Notes: a model not told the origin generated them from the letters alone. 64,000 nt of DNA from Burkholderiaceae bacterium 16 (GCA_000955785.1 JYOD01000062.1:18446-82445), one strand, 5' to 3'. Counted from the first letter of the stretch, positions 50,477 to 60,218 are shown. Numbers and translations: made by a program.

Positions 50477-51250
50477 TCAGCGGTGCTTGAACGTTGGTTG
50501 CCGTTTCGACAGGAAGGCGGACATCCCTTCCTTCTGGTCATCAAGTCCAAACGTGGAATGAAAGGCGCGGCGCTCGAAGAGCAGGCCCTCAGCCAAAGAT
50601 GCCTCGTATGCCCGATTGATCGATTCCTTGATCATCATGACTACAGGTAACGAGTAATTGGCAATCAGCTTGGCAGCTTCCAGCGTTTCGTCGAGTAGTC
50701 GATCGCAGGGATAGACCCGCGAGACAATGCCCCAACGCTCAGCCTCGGCCGCATCAACCATGCGCGAGGTCAGACACAGGTCCATTGCCTTGGCTTTGCC
50801 GACAAGCCGTGGCAGGCGTTGCGTTCCGCCAGCACCAGGCATCGTTCCAATCTTGATTTCGGGCTGTCCGAACCGTGCCGCATCCGAGGCAAAGATCAGA
50901 TCGCACATCATCGCCAATTCGCATCCGCCACCCAACGCGTAACCCGACACCGCGGCCAAAACTGGTTTTCTCGCCTCCCGAACCTTCTCCCAATTTCTCG
51001 AGATGAAGTTGCCTTTGTAGACCTTCTGGAAATCGAAATCCTTCATGTGCGCAACATCCGCACCCGCTGCAAACGCGCGCTCATTGCCGGTCAGGACGAT
51101 GCATCCGATGTTGTCGTCCCGCTCGTACGCATCAACAGCAGCACCAATTCCGTCCATGACATCGTCATTGAGCGCATTCAGCGCTTCCGGGCGGTTGATC
51201 TGAATGAAACCGACCCGGTCGATTGTCTTTCGCAAAACCACTTCACTCAC
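50477..51250 (-). CDS. Enoyl-CoA hydratase
   Basis: 257 residues. Crotonase fold: GNERAFAAGADVAHMKDF, GYALGGGCELAMMCDLIFAS with the first catalytic Glu and ARFGQPEIKIGTMPGAGGTQ with the second. Close in pattern to FadB/PaaF-type short-chain hydratases. Last gene of the minus-strand cluster (MFS, SDR, thiolase, hydratase), separated from the thiolase gene by a hairpin. Confidence 0.93.
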   Translation of the reverse strand: MSEVVLRKTIDRVGFIQINRPEALNALNDDVMDGIGAAVDAYERDDNIGCIVLTGNERAFAAGADVAHMKDFDFQKVYKGNFISRNWEKVREARKPVLAAVSGYALGGGCELAMMCDLIFASDAARFGQPEIKIGTMPGAGGTQRLPRLVGKAKAMDLCLTSRMVDAAEAERWGIVSRVYPCDRLLDETLEAAKLIANYSLPVVMMIKESINRAYEASLAEGLLFERRAFHSTFGLDDQKEGMSAFLSKRQPTFKHR

Positions 51251-51283
51251 ATTTGGCTCCGACCAACAACTTCACGACGCCAC

Positions 51284-51308
51284 CTGCCTCGCGTCGAATG
51301 CGAGGCAG
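51284..51308 (-). terminator. Hairpin between thiolase and hydratase genes
   Basis: CTGCCTCGC-7-GCGAGGCAG, nine perfect pairs, no T-run. It may lower hydratase expression relative to thiolase or stabilise the upstream mRNA. Confidence 0.55.
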
Positions 51309-51319
51309 ATGGCCTTTCC

Positions 51320-52516
51320 TTACAACAGCTCGACCGCAACCGCCGTTGCCTCACCGCCGCCGATGCAAAGGCTTGCCACGCCACGCTTCTTTTCCGCCTT
51401 CCTGAGGGCGCCAAGAAGTGTCACAAGGATCCGTGCGCCAGACGCACCGATGGGATGCCCAAGAGCGCACGCTCCACCATGAACGTTGACGGTCTCAGGG
51501 TCCAAGCGCAGGTCATGAATCGCCGCCATCGTGACTACAGCGAACGCCTCGTTGATTTCCCACAAACCGACATCTGCGGTCGACCAGCCGGTCTGACCAA
51601 GCAGCTTTTGGATGGCCCCTACCGGAGCGGTGGTGAACTCCGCCGGTGCTTGTGCATGTGTTGCGTGGCCAACGATTCGGGCGAGTGGCTGCACACCCAG
51701 CTTCCTGGCAGTCGATTCCCGCGCCAGCACCAACGCAGCAGCGCCGTCCGAAATCGAGCTTGAGTTCGCCGGCGTCACCGTCCCCCCTTTTTTGAAGGCT
51801 GGCTTCAACGAGGGAATCTTCTCAAGGTTGACCTTTGGCGGCTGCTCATCGCTCTGCAGCGTGACCTCGCCCGTCCGACCTTGGACCATGACCGGCGTTG
51901 TTTCCCATGCGAAATCACCGCGTTCGATCCCCGCCTTCGCACGCTGGGTCGAGAGAATGGCCCATTCGTCCTGGGCTTCGCGCGAGAAGCCATAGCGCTC
52001 GGCACAGTCCTCGGCGAACGTACCCATCAGCCGGCCGCGTGTGTCATTTCGATAGTGGTCTTCCAGTCCATCGAAGAACATGTGGTCCAGCAACTGCCCG
52101 TGGCCGAGCCGATACCCTTTGCGCGCTTTGGGCAGCAGATAGGGGGCGTTCGTCATCGACTCCATGCCCCCAGCAACCATCACGTCGTTGGTACCAGCGG
52201 CGATCGAATCATGCGCCAGCATCACGGCTTTCATGCCGGATCCGCACACCTTGCTGATCGTCGTACACGTCACCGATTCAGCAAGGCCCGCGTTCAGGCA
52301 GGCTTGACGCGTAGGAGCCTGACCAACGCCGGCGGGGAGAACGCAACCCATCAGCAGTTCCTGGATCGCGCCAGCATCGATACGCGCGCGCTCAACAGCT
52401 GCGCGAATAGCGAACCCGCCCAGTTCCGGGGCTGTCAGGCTTGCGAGATCTCCTTGGAAGCCACCGATCGGCGTGCGTGCGGCGGACAGAATGACGACTG
52501 GATCGTTTGTACTCAT
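51320..52516 (-). CDS. Acetyl-CoA acyltransferase (thiolase)
   Basis: 398 residues, start at 52516. N-terminal VVILSAARTPIGGFQGDLAS; nucleophilic Cys in ISKVCGSGMKAVMLAHDSIA; GSAMESMT-type loop MVAGGMESMTNAPYLLPKAR; active-site His in HGGACALGHPIGASGARILV; second Cys in SLCIGGGEATAVAVELL. It cleaves a 3-ketoacyl-CoA, or condenses acetyl-CoA. With the SDR, hydratase and ligase nearby it completes a beta-oxidation cycle. Confidence 0.94.
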   Translation of the reverse strand: MSTNDPVVILSAARTPIGGFQGDLASLTAPELGGFAIRAAVERARIDAGAIQELLMGCVLPAGVGQAPTRQACLNAGLAESVTCTTISKVCGSGMKAVMLAHDSIAAGTNDVMVAGGMESMTNAPYLLPKARKGYRLGHGQLLDHMFFDGLEDHYRNDTRGRLMGTFAEDCAERYGFSREAQDEWAILSTQRAKAGIERGDFAWETTPVMVQGRTGEVTLQSDEQPPKVNLEKIPSLKPAFKKGGTVTPANSSSISDGAAALVLARESTARKLGVQPLARIVGHATHAQAPAEFTTAPVGAIQKLLGQTGWSTADVGLWEINEAFAVVTMAAIHDLRLDPETVNVHGGACALGHPIGASGARILVTLLGALRKAEKKRGVASLCIGGGEATAVAVELL

Positions 52517-52538
52517 GTTCGGTCTCCGTTCTGGTGAT

Positions 52539-53297
52539 TTACTTTGCCGCCATCCGGATGGCGCCATCGAGCCGGATGACCTCGCCATTCAAGTAGCCAT
52601 TGCCAAGCACGTGCTCGACCAGACCGGCGAACTCCGTCGCCTTACCCAAGCGCGAAGGAAACGGAACGAACCGACCCAGCGCCTCTTGCACATCGGCTGG
52701 CATCTTGAGCAGCATCGGGGTTTCCATGATCCCTGGAGCAATCGTCACGACCCGAATTCCGGACCTGGCCAACTCCCGCGCGAGCGGCAAGGTCATCGCA
52801 ACCACACCGCCCTTCGAGGCGGCGTAGGCGGCCTGCCCAATCTGGCCGTCGAACGCAGCAACCGACGCAGTGTTGATGATCACACCGCGCTCGCCATCGT
52901 CGTCGGGTGGCTCCTGTTGCATGATTTCGGCGGCCAGCCGAACCATATTGAACGTGCCGCCCAGGTTGATGTTGAGGGTGCGCAAGAAGGAACTCATTGC
53001 GTGCGGCCCCTGCTTGCCTACTACCTTCTCCGCGGGCGCGATACCGGCGCAGTTCACCAGGCCGCGCAATGTTCCCAGCGCGGTTGCTGCTTTGAATACG
53101 TCTTTTGCTCCCTCTTCGCTCGTCACGTCGGCACAGACAGACGCGCAGCGGAGTTCCTCAGCCATCGCTTCGGCGGCCTCCAGATCGAGGTCGACGATCA
53201 CCACCTTGCCCCCTTGCTCAGAGAGCAATCGGGCAGTTGCGGCTCCCAGTCCAGAGCCGCCGCCGGTTACGACGAATACGTTGTTACTGATCTGCAT
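52539..53297 (-). CDS. SDR-type 3-hydroxyacyl-CoA dehydrogenase (HSD17B10-like)
   Basis: 252 residues, start at 53297. Classical SDR: FVVTGGGSGLGAATARLLSE, NCAGIAPAEKVVGKQGPHAM, catalytic Ser in INTASVAAFDGQIGQAAYAA and YAASK. The insertion around GKQGPHAMSSFLRTLNINLG and ERGVIINTASVAAFDGQIGQ is characteristic of type 2 3-hydroxyacyl-CoA dehydrogenases. It oxidises the 3-hydroxyacyl-CoA before thiolysis. Confidence 0.9.
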   Translation of the reverse strand: MQISNNVFVVTGGGSGLGAATARLLSEQGGKVVIVDLDLEAAEAMAEELRCASVCADVTSEEGAKDVFKAATALGTLRGLVNCAGIAPAEKVVGKQGPHAMSSFLRTLNINLGGTFNMVRLAAEIMQQEPPDDDGERGVIINTASVAAFDGQIGQAAYAASKGGVVAMTLPLARELARSGIRVVTIAPGIMETPMLLKMPADVQEALGRFVPFPSRLGKATEFAGLVEHVLGNGYLNGEVIRLDGAIRMAAK

Positions 53298-53322
53298 CGG
53301 ATGATTTCCTGAGGGTGATGGG

Positions 53323-54693
53323 TCAACTGCTTGCCGACGAAGGGATGTCGGAGTGTGAGGGAAGCCCTTCCGCGCCATGTGTGTTGGCCGCGCTGCGGCG
53401 ATGGTCGATCATCATGACCGCGACGGTGCCCAATACGCCGGCAAGGCCTATCGCCAAGAAGTTCTGCTCCAGAGGCAGTCGCATCGCCACCAGCATGCCG
53501 ATCAGCACGGGTGCGGCGATCGCTCCGAGGCGGCCGATACCGGAGGCAAAGCCCACACCGGTCGAGCGAATCGAAGCGGGGTAAAACTCACCGGCGTATG
53601 CGTACGCCAGGAGCTGTGTTCCAAGGGTCGAGGCACCGACGACGAACACGACAAGGAAGAGCAGCTCAGTCGATTTCGTGTAACCCATCAACGCCAGCGA
53701 CACTGCACCGGTCGCGTAGAAGGCCACCAGTACATATTTGATGTTGTACTTGTCGCCCAGCCAACCACCACCCACAGCACCGACCACGGCACCAATGTTG
53801 AAAACCAACACAAAGGTAAGTGCGGACCCAAGGCTATAGCCCGACATGGCCATCAACTTTGTGAGCCACGAACTCAACGAGTACACCATGAACAGCCCCA
53901 TGAAGAAGGCGACCCAGATCATGACTGTGCTGAATCCACGTCCGTCCTGAAACAGCTTGGCCACCGGGGCTTTGGTCACCATCGCCTCTTGGGGCATGAC
54001 GAACCGGTCTTGGCTACTGACTTGAACCTCCGGCGCGATCTTCCTGATCAGTTGTACGAGCTTCTCGGCACGGTTTCGCTGCACCAGAAACGCCAGCGAA
54101 TCAGGCATGGTCAGCAAGACGAAGGGAATGATCAGGATGGGCGTGCCGGCGATGAAGAACACGGACTGCCAGCCATAGGCTTCAATCAGTTGCTTGCCGG
54201 TGAGCGCCACAAGGATGCCGCCGATCGAGTACCCAGCGAACACCAGGGTGACGAGACGGGCTCGGATCTTGCGCGGAGCATATTCACCCATCTGAGCAGT
54301 CACGATGGGAAGCACGCCGCCAATCCCGAGACCTGCGAAGAACCGGGTAATGCTGAAGCTCAACGGATCGTGCGTCAGTCCGGCCGCGGCTGTGAAGAAA
54401 CTGAACAGCGCGATGCATACGCAAATCGACACAGGCCGGCCGATCTTGTCGGCCAGCGTGCCGAGGTAAATCGCCCCAAACATCATGCCGAACAGGGCCG
54501 AGCTCGCCATGAATCCGGCCTTTGCTGCATCCACCCCCATCTGTTTCATGATGGACGGTAATGCCGCGCCCACAACGGCCAAGTCGTATCCGTCGAGCAC
54601 GAGAATCAGGACACACCAGAACAGGATCAAGCCATGGAAGCGCGAGAATCTCGCGTTCTGTGTGATCCTTTGAACATCAACTTCGTTACTCAT
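53323..54693 (-). CDS. MFS transporter, aromatic acid:H+ symporter type
   Basis: 456 residues, start at 54693 with GGAGGAGACC before it. Twelve membrane helices. Signature loops LVLDGYDLAVVGAALPSIMK (the DGxDxxxxG motif of the AAHS group, as in PcaK and BenK), IYLGTLADKIGRPVSICVCI and FAGLGIGGVLPIVTAQMGEY. The conserved Asp in the first helix is present. It probably imports an aromatic or arylpropenoic acid, the substrate of the adjacent ligase. Confidence 0.93.
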   Translation of the reverse strand: MSNEVDVQRITQNARFSRFHGLILFWCVLILVLDGYDLAVVGAALPSIMKQMGVDAAKAGFMASSALFGMMFGAIYLGTLADKIGRPVSICVCIALFSFFTAAAGLTHDPLSFSITRFFAGLGIGGVLPIVTAQMGEYAPRKIRARLVTLVFAGYSIGGILVALTGKQLIEAYGWQSVFFIAGTPILIIPFVLLTMPDSLAFLVQRNRAEKLVQLIRKIAPEVQVSSQDRFVMPQEAMVTKAPVAKLFQDGRGFSTVMIWVAFFMGLFMVYSLSSWLTKLMAMSGYSLGSALTFVLVFNIGAVVGAVGGGWLGDKYNIKYVLVAFYATGAVSLALMGYTKSTELLFLVVFVVGASTLGTQLLAYAYAGEFYPASIRSTGVGFASGIGRLGAIAAPVLIGMLVAMRLPLEQNFLAIGLAGVLGTVAVMMIDHRRSAANTHGAEGLPSHSDIPSSASS

Positions 54694-54754
54694 GGTCTCC
54701 TCCATTTGAGAATGGATATCGTTGGTGGTGCTATTGGTCCATCTGCGGGTAAAG

Positions 54755-55477
54755 CTAGGTGGCGTGATAAACCGTAAAGGTGGAAGAAGGCGCCCTTTCA
54801 GAGACGAGCGAGTTCTCAATGCGACTCTCGTCGGCGTAGCCCAGGCTCATGCCCACCAGGAACATTTCTTCTGGCGGCAAGCCAAGCTCTTGCTCGATGA
54901 GCTTGTGGTACTTCATGAAGGCGGCCTGAGGGCAGGTGCTCAGACCGTAGGTACGCGCGACAACCATGATGTTCTGCAGGAACATCCCGTAGTCGAGGAG
55001 ACTGCCGCGCTGCATCACGCGGTCGATCGTGAAGAACAGCCCGACAGGTGCATCGAAGAACTGGTAGTTCCTGCCGTGCTGCGCGTGCATCCTCTGCTTG
55101 TCACCCTTCTCGATGCCAAGAAGGCCATAGAGCTTCCATCCGATGTCACGACGCCTGTCGATATAGGGCGACACCCACTCTTCTGGGTAGTAGTCCCATT
55201 CATCGGCATGCGCATCCGCCAACTCGGGATCGTTGTCGACTTTGGCGATTGCGGCGCAGACCCGGTCTCGGGCGTCGCCCATGACCACGTGTACCTTCCA
55301 GGGTTGAATGTTCACCCCCGTCGCCGCATAGCGCGACACATCAAGAATTGCCTTGATGGTCTCGTGTGGGACAGGCTTCGGAAGATAGGCGCGAACGCTA
55401 CGTCGCGTAGCAATTGCCCATTCCACAGCCGACCGGATCGATGAAAGTTCATCCGGTGGCGGTCCAGCTCGTTCCAT
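54755..55477 (-). CDS. Nitroreductase-family FMN oxidoreductase
   Basis: 240 residues. SAVEWAIATRRSVRAYLPKP near the N-terminus is the FMN-phosphate-binding RRSxRxF region; ATGVNIQPWKVHVVMGDARD and YGLSTCPQAAFMKYHKLIEQ, then GMSLGYADES, complete the fold. It reduces nitro, quinone or enone groups using NAD(P)H. In a CoA-catabolic cluster lacking an acyl-CoA dehydrogenase it might reduce or oxidise a conjugated intermediate, but this is speculation. Confidence 0.9.
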   Translation of the reverse strand: MERAGPPPDELSSIRSAVEWAIATRRSVRAYLPKPVPHETIKAILDVSRYAATGVNIQPWKVHVVMGDARDRVCAAIAKVDNDPELADAHADEWDYYPEEWVSPYIDRRRDIGWKLYGLLGIEKGDKQRMHAQHGRNYQFFDAPVGLFFTIDRVMQRGSLLDYGMFLQNIMVVARTYGLSTCPQAAFMKYHKLIEQELGLPPEEMFLVGMSLGYADESRIENSLVSERAPSSTFTVYHAT

Positions 55478-55722
55478 CTACTACCTCGCTCAACTGTCAT
55501 GCGGACCTCGCGTCCACTTAGAATTCAGATTAGCGAGCGTTTCTCAGCCCCAATGTCTTGCAGCCGACAATCGTTTCCCTCTTTGAAGGTCGGAACTCGA
55601 CGCATGGAAATGTCTCAGGGGTGACATTCACCCCGTTGGACCAACGCTAGATTGGAATGTGGCTTGAGGAACGGGGAACCCCTCAGGGCCGTGCATTCAT
55701 AACCCGACGTGGAGACATCGCT

Positions 55723-57378
55723 ATGACCGGAAACATTTATCAGAGCGGGCTTGGCCGTACCCCTGCAAATCACCTCCCGCTGACACCGCTCCACTTCCTT
55801 GATCGGTGCGCCGACCAATATCCCGATCACATCGCGATCATTCACGGCTCGATGCGGCAAACGTGGAAGCAAACACGAGAACGCTGCCTGCGCCTGGCGA
55901 GCGCGCTCGTCAAGCGGGGCATCAAGCGTGGAGATACGGTTTCGATTCTCGCGCCCAACACTCCCGCCATGGTCGAGGCACATCACGGCATCCCGTTGTC
56001 GGGCGCAGTGCTCAATGCGATCAACTGCCGGCTGGATGCCGAAGGCGTCCGCTTTATCCTGCGCCACGGCGAATGCAAGGTTCTCTTTGTCGACAGGGAG
56101 TTCTCTTCGCTCGCTGCAAAAGCGCTCGAACAGATTGAGAACAAGCCACTGGTCATCGACATCGCTGACATCGAAGCACCCACCGGCGATCTGATCGGCG
56201 AGATGGAGTACGAAACCTTCCTCGCTGAAGGTGACGCTGACTTTCCGGGCGTATGGCCGGAGGACGAATGGGACGCGATCGCCTTGAACTACACATCCGG
56301 CACCACATCGGACCCGAAGGGCGTCGTACCAAGCCATCGGGGCGCCTACCTGATGAGCATGCTCCAACTCACGGATTGGGGCATGCCCCGTCGGCCGGTG
56401 TATCTGTGGACGCTTCCCCTGTTCCACGCAAATGGCTGGTGCTTCGCGTGGGCGATCACCGCCGCTGCCGGCACGCACGTCTGCCTGCGAAAGGTGACCG
56501 CGGCGAATATCTTTGGCGCCATCAAGCAGCATGACGTGGATCACTTCTGCGCAGCACCGATCGTATTGGCATCGCTCGCCAACTCTTCTGATGCTGAGCG
56601 TTGTCAACTGCAGCGTACTGTCCGAGTTAGAACGGCCGGCTCACCGCCGCCTGCAGCAGTGCTGAAGTCAGTGATCGAGATGGGGTTCGAAGTTGAACAT
56701 GTCTACGGCATTACGGAAGCATCCGGCACCCCGGTGAGCAGCTTCATCAACCCGGCATGGAGCGATAAGCCGATGGATGAGAAAGCGCGCCTCATGGCTC
56801 GCCAGGGCAATCGGGCCTCCGGCTTGGAAGACCTTCGTGTTGCTGACCCAGTCACTTGCGAGCCTGTGCCCCGGGATGGCAAAACTCAAGGTGAGCTCTT
56901 GCTCCGCGGCAACATCGTGATGAAGGGCTACCTCAAGAATCCCGAGGCCACTGCCAGCGCATTCAATGGGGGCTGGTTCCACACAGGCGACGTCGCTGTG
57001 ATGCATCCGGACGGCTATATCCAGATTACGGACCGCTCGAAGGACGTCATCATCTCTGGTGGTGAGAACATTTCTTCGGTGGAAGTCGAAGACGTTCTCC
57101 ATCGGCATCCAGCTGTCCTGATCGCTGCTGTAGTCGCTCAACCAGACGCAAAGTGGGGAGAGTCACCTTGCGCGTTCATTGAGCTGAAGCCCAGCGTCGC
57201 TGCCCCAGACCAAGCTGACATCATCCGCTTCTGTCGTGAGCACCTGGCCCACTACAAGTGCCCGGTGAGGGTCATTTACGGGGTACTTCCAAAGACGGGA
57301 ACGGGCAAGATTCAGAAATTCAGATTGCGGGAACTGGCGGGAAGCCGCGAAGCCATTACGGACCTTTCGAACGTTTAG
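55723..57378 (+). CDS. Acyl-CoA synthetase (AMP-forming)
   Basis: 551 residues, start at 55723 with GGAG nine bases upstream. P-loop region NYTSGTTSDPKGVVPSHRGA (an unusual S for the usual G after TSGTT), then YLWTLPLFHANGWCFAWAIT, EHVYGITEASGTPVSSF, GGWFHTGDVAVMHPDGYIQI, DRSKDVIISGGENISSVEVE and KTGTGKIQKFRLR with the catalytic Lys. The family (acyl-CoA synthetases related to DmdB and medium-chain/aryl ligases) has about this length. Divergent from the nitroreductase gene; it supplies the CoA thioester for the neighbouring hydratase, SDR and thiolase. Confidence 0.93.
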   Translation: MTGNIYQSGLGRTPANHLPLTPLHFLDRCADQYPDHIAIIHGSMRQTWKQTRERCLRLASALVKRGIKRGDTVSILAPNTPAMVEAHHGIPLSGAVLNAINCRLDAEGVRFILRHGECKVLFVDREFSSLAAKALEQIENKPLVIDIADIEAPTGDLIGEMEYETFLAEGDADFPGVWPEDEWDAIALNYTSGTTSDPKGVVPSHRGAYLMSMLQLTDWGMPRRPVYLWTLPLFHANGWCFAWAITAAAGTHVCLRKVTAANIFGAIKQHDVDHFCAAPIVLASLANSSDAERCQLQRTVRVRTAGSPPPAAVLKSVIEMGFEVEHVYGITEASGTPVSSFINPAWSDKPMDEKARLMARQGNRASGLEDLRVADPVTCEPVPRDGKTQGELLLRGNIVMKGYLKNPEATASAFNGGWFHTGDVAVMHPDGYIQITDRSKDVIISGGENISSVEVEDVLHRHPAVLIAAVVAQPDAKWGESPCAFIELKPSVAAPDQADIIRFCREHLAHYKCPVRVIYGVLPKTGTGKIQKFRLRELAGSREAITDLSNV

Positions 57379-57544
57379 GTCCTTGGCAGAATCTCCATCC
57401 CGAGCCGGCGGCTCGTCGTGGAATCCACCACGCAAAGCGACGCGGGCAGGCCAGCTGTGGCGAGATAGAGCTCCCCAGCCGCATAGGGCAAGCTTGGTCA
57501 CCCGAGTCGGGCATGTGGGGAAACCATATTTCGGACCCATATCC

Positions 57545-57970
57545 AAACTGAGGGCGGCTATCTTCGCCACCTTGCAGTCGCCGGCAGCCGCCGCCGAGGT
57601 CGTCGTGAGGTTCTGTCGCCGTCGAATCGATCGGACGTTGAAAAAGATCAACCTTTCCGGCCCCAAAAGTGTCGGCGAGCTAATTGCGGAGTACAGCGCT
57701 CAGACCGCAAGCCTGGATGTCGCAGGCCTCGCCGCGGGAGCAACTCAAAAGATTCAGGACGCATTGGCATGTGGGGACTTGCGTAGCCTACTGACCATCT
57801 ATGACAACAAGGGGTTGCTTGCCCTTGCAGCTCAACACCTGAAGCAAGCGAGATTGGCTACCTTTGAGGCATGGCTGACAAGGATCCTGAGAGATGAAGC
57901 AAGGGCACCTGAATTGGCCGCAGCGCTGAAGGCAGTCCTGCCGGCAGTGCAAGCCACCAACGACCGTTAG
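57545..57970 (+). pseudogene. Fragment of an unidentified helical protein
   Basis: Open frame of about 140 codons without a proper start (it could begin only at rare codons upstream). The sequence looks truly coding: RIDRTLKKINLSGPKSVGEL, SLDVAGLAAGATQKIQDALA, GLLALAAQHLKQARLATFEA, ending KAVLPAVQATNDR. All-alpha, no family recognised. Probably the C-terminal remnant of a larger gene left by a rearrangement. Confidence 0.45.
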
Positions 57971-58111
57971 ACTTTGGGAACGGTCGTCCCATCCGCCGGA
58001 CGCGAATGACGGCAACGGGTCGACAACAGCCTGTCGGAGGATCTAACTTCATCCATCCGTGATGTCCATACGTTGTACCTTGAGGTGTGCGCGTCCATGG
58101 GCTGCACCTTA

Positions 58112-58333
58112 CCGTTACCGGCCCTCGCGTTCTTCGAGCCCAACTGGGAGACAGGCAAAGCGGTGCGGTGGAAAATCGGCCTGCCAGGCGGCGAACCGTT
58201 CGCTATCGCCGGACTATGGCGCAACTGGCCGGACGGCGCAGTGTCTTTTACCCTTCCGACTTTAAATGCGGATAGCCACCCGCTCGTGCAGCGCTTCCAC
58301 AAGCCCGGTGACGAAAAGCGTCCGCGACAGTGA
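58112..58333 (+). pseudogene. Fragment of an SRAP (YedK/HMCES-type) gene
   Basis: FFEPNWETGKAVRWKIGLPG, GEPFAIAGLWRNWPDGAVSF, then LNADSHPLVQRFHKPGDEKR match the central part of SOS-response-associated peptidases, which form DNA-protein crosslinks at abasic sites. The N-terminal ~100 residues with the catalytic Cys2 and the C-terminal end are missing, so the fragment is inactive. Confidence 0.7.
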
Positions 58334-58538
58334 AGCGCTTGTGACCAGCCATCTCTGTACCACAATCGCAAGTCGGCCTACTGCCGCGCGGGACGCTTTG
58401 GGTTGGGTGACGCCATGGCAACTTGCGCCGAAGCCAGACTGAGAAAGCGCGCCAGGCCATAGCCCGGCGCGCTTCTGCCAATGCAATACACACGGCATCC
58501 TGATCGGGCACCCGTACCGCGTTCCTCTGAGTGCGCGG

Positions 58539-59063
58539 TCAGCTCGCACCAGTGACGAGTGTTCCGCTATACGACAGAGCCTCGGATTCAATCACTCGGG
58601 CAACGTCCTGCTTAAGCAGATAGACAGAGACGACCAGCAGCACAAGATCCTTCAGAAGGAAGGCCGAAACTATTGTCATCGCGGGGAAACCGCCAGCGGC
58701 AGCTTCCCATGCGCCAGGAACGAATGGCATGATTGTAAGCGTGGCAACGAAGCTGAAAGTTGAACCAAGAGCGCCCAGCACCCCCAGTTTCTTGTTCCAG
58801 AATCCCAAGAGCAATAGCGAGCCAAAGGTCCATTCTGCGGCCCCCAGGAACATGCTCGTGCCTTTAATGCCCAAGACAGGGATCATCCAGAAGATGAGCG
58901 GTCCGTGGTTGATCATTGGAAGCAGCCCTCTGATTTCGGCGTCGAACCATTTATCGTAGCCAAACCACGCGAATATGATCACCATCGCGGCGCGGAGCAG
59001 ATGGTAATCGAGGTCGCGCTTCAGAAGACCCGAACGACCCAGTATATCGATGATGTACTTCAT
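58539..59063 (-). CDS. DUF417 membrane protein (YkgB/RclC-like)
   Basis: 174 residues, start at 59063 with GGAGGAAATA before it. Four membrane helices; YHLLRAAMVIIFAWFGYDKW and FWMIPVLGIKGTSMFLGAAE, then LLGFWNKKLGVLGALGS, are typical of DUF417. RclC of E. coli belongs to this family and is induced by reactive chlorine through the AraC-type RclR; an AraC protein of that kind is encoded 1.5 kb away at 60507-61529. Confidence 0.85.
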   Translation of the reverse strand: MKYIIDILGRSGLLKRDLDYHLLRAAMVIIFAWFGYDKWFDAEIRGLLPMINHGPLIFWMIPVLGIKGTSMFLGAAEWTFGSLLLLGFWNKKLGVLGALGSTFSFVATLTIMPFVPGAWEAAAGGFPAMTIVSAFLLKDLVLLVVSVYLLKQDVARVIESEALSYSGTLVTGAS

Positions 59064-59272
59064 TATTTCCTCCATGTTGGAGCTGTGAACCCTCCGGCTA
59101 CGGTGCCGGGTTGAAGTGCAAGGATTCGAATGTGCGACATTGGAAACTCCTTTCGACAGTTCGCTTCGTCAGTGAGACGAGTATGTGCGTCAGGAGTGAT
59201 CTTTGTAATGCCAAATCGACTCGAAAACATGCTCGAACGTATGAAACCACATGTAATGCTAAACCGAATGGA

Positions 59273-59539
59273 TTAGCTGGCAAATGCTAAACTCGCAGGT
59301 CTGACCCGGATCCGCCGGCTCGTCACTGGGCTTGCGGTAAAAGAACGAGAGCCATCGACAAACGGATCATGCTTATTCGTAACGCTGCGTCCGGCAGATG
59401 CGTAAGGGCTCCAGGCGCCGGCAACGCGGGCGTTCTTTTCGTACGGGTAGTCGCCCTGTACTGCATGTGCAACCGTCGCCGCCGCGCCGAGCGTCAAGGC
59501 AATGGTGTTCGCAACAATCGCTCTGGTGAGCAGTTTCAT
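59273..59539 (-). CDS. Small exported protein
   Basis: 88 residues. Signal peptide MKLLTRAIVANTIALTLGAA with cleavage after AHA, then a polar mature part (YPYEKNARVAGAWSPYASAG, SPVTSRRIRVRPASLAFAS). Periplasmic; no family recognised. It lies between the DUF417 gene and the CzcE-like gene on the same strand and may belong to the same stress operon. Confidence 0.65.
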   Translation of the reverse strand: MKLLTRAIVANTIALTLGAAATVAHAVQGDYPYEKNARVAGAWSPYASAGRSVTNKHDPFVDGSRSFTASPVTSRRIRVRPASLAFAS

Positions 59540-59648
59540 GATGAACCTCAAGTGTTATTTGTTTTGGAATCGCGCACGCTTTGCTCGCTGTACGCCACCA
59601 ATGAATGGGATGACCGGATCCATTACAGTCGGTTGTCCCGTTAGGTCT

Positions 59649-60044
59649 TCAATGACCAGAAAATGCGTTTGAACCGTTCTGGTGGACCCAGACACCTCTT
59701 GCTGCAGGGATATCAGGGAGTAGGCTGACTAGTTCGACAACCGTGTTCCCTGGGCGGGCGGCGAAGGTCCAAGCGGCGGACGTAGCTCCGAAGTCGAAGC
59801 GGACGGTTTCTCCCGCGTGCACTGAAACCGCCCGGGTCTGCGGTGTGATTCGCACTGTTCGCGCGCCATCGACAGATGAAGCTGGTTCGCCGAAAAGCCT
59901 GGCGACGGAGGATGTTTGCGGGCTTCCTGGTTCAACCGTTTGAGCCGCGAAGGAGGTTGCGCTTACCGCAGCCAGTGCAGCGACCGCCATGAGACGTACA
60001 GCGTTGCCAAGAGGAGTTCTGGTACCTCGGTAATGTCTGGTCAT
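59649..60044 (-). CDS. CzcE-like periplasmic metal-binding protein
   Basis: 131 residues, start at 60044 with GGAG upstream. Signal peptide (LMAVAALAAVSATSFAA). The mature pattern SSVARLFGEPASSVDGARTV, TPQTRAVSVHAGETVRFDFG and AAWTFAARPGNTVVELVSLL matches the CzcE family (copper-binding, in Cupriavidus heavy-metal clusters). The usual His ligands are few here, so metal affinity is uncertain. Confidence 0.75.
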   Translation of the reverse strand: MTRHYRGTRTPLGNAVRLMAVAALAAVSATSFAAQTVEPGSPQTSSVARLFGEPASSVDGARTVRITPQTRAVSVHAGETVRFDFGATSAAWTFAARPGNTVVELVSLLPDIPAARGVWVHQNGSNAFSGH

Positions 60045-60186
60045 CGTTGACTCCATAAAGGAGGTTGTTGGTGACCTGTACTGTATGTCCTGCGCGTGAG
60101 CTTGTTGAGGCCGGAACGAGTCAAGATACTGCTCAAAAGTATCAGACGACTGCTTTCGTTCCTTGGCCCCTGGTTTGTGCCTTCGA

Positions 60187-60218
60187 AAAGCAAAGCCCGC
60201 CGGGGCGGGCTTTGCTTT
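60187..60218. terminator. Bidirectional intrinsic terminator
   Basis: Fifteen-pair stem AAAGCAAAGCCCGCC/GGCGGGCTTTGCTTT with a two-base loop. U-rich on both strands. Since the nearest gene on each side reads away or leftward, it probably insulates the CzcE-like gene from transcripts of the AraC gene. Confidence 0.8.
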
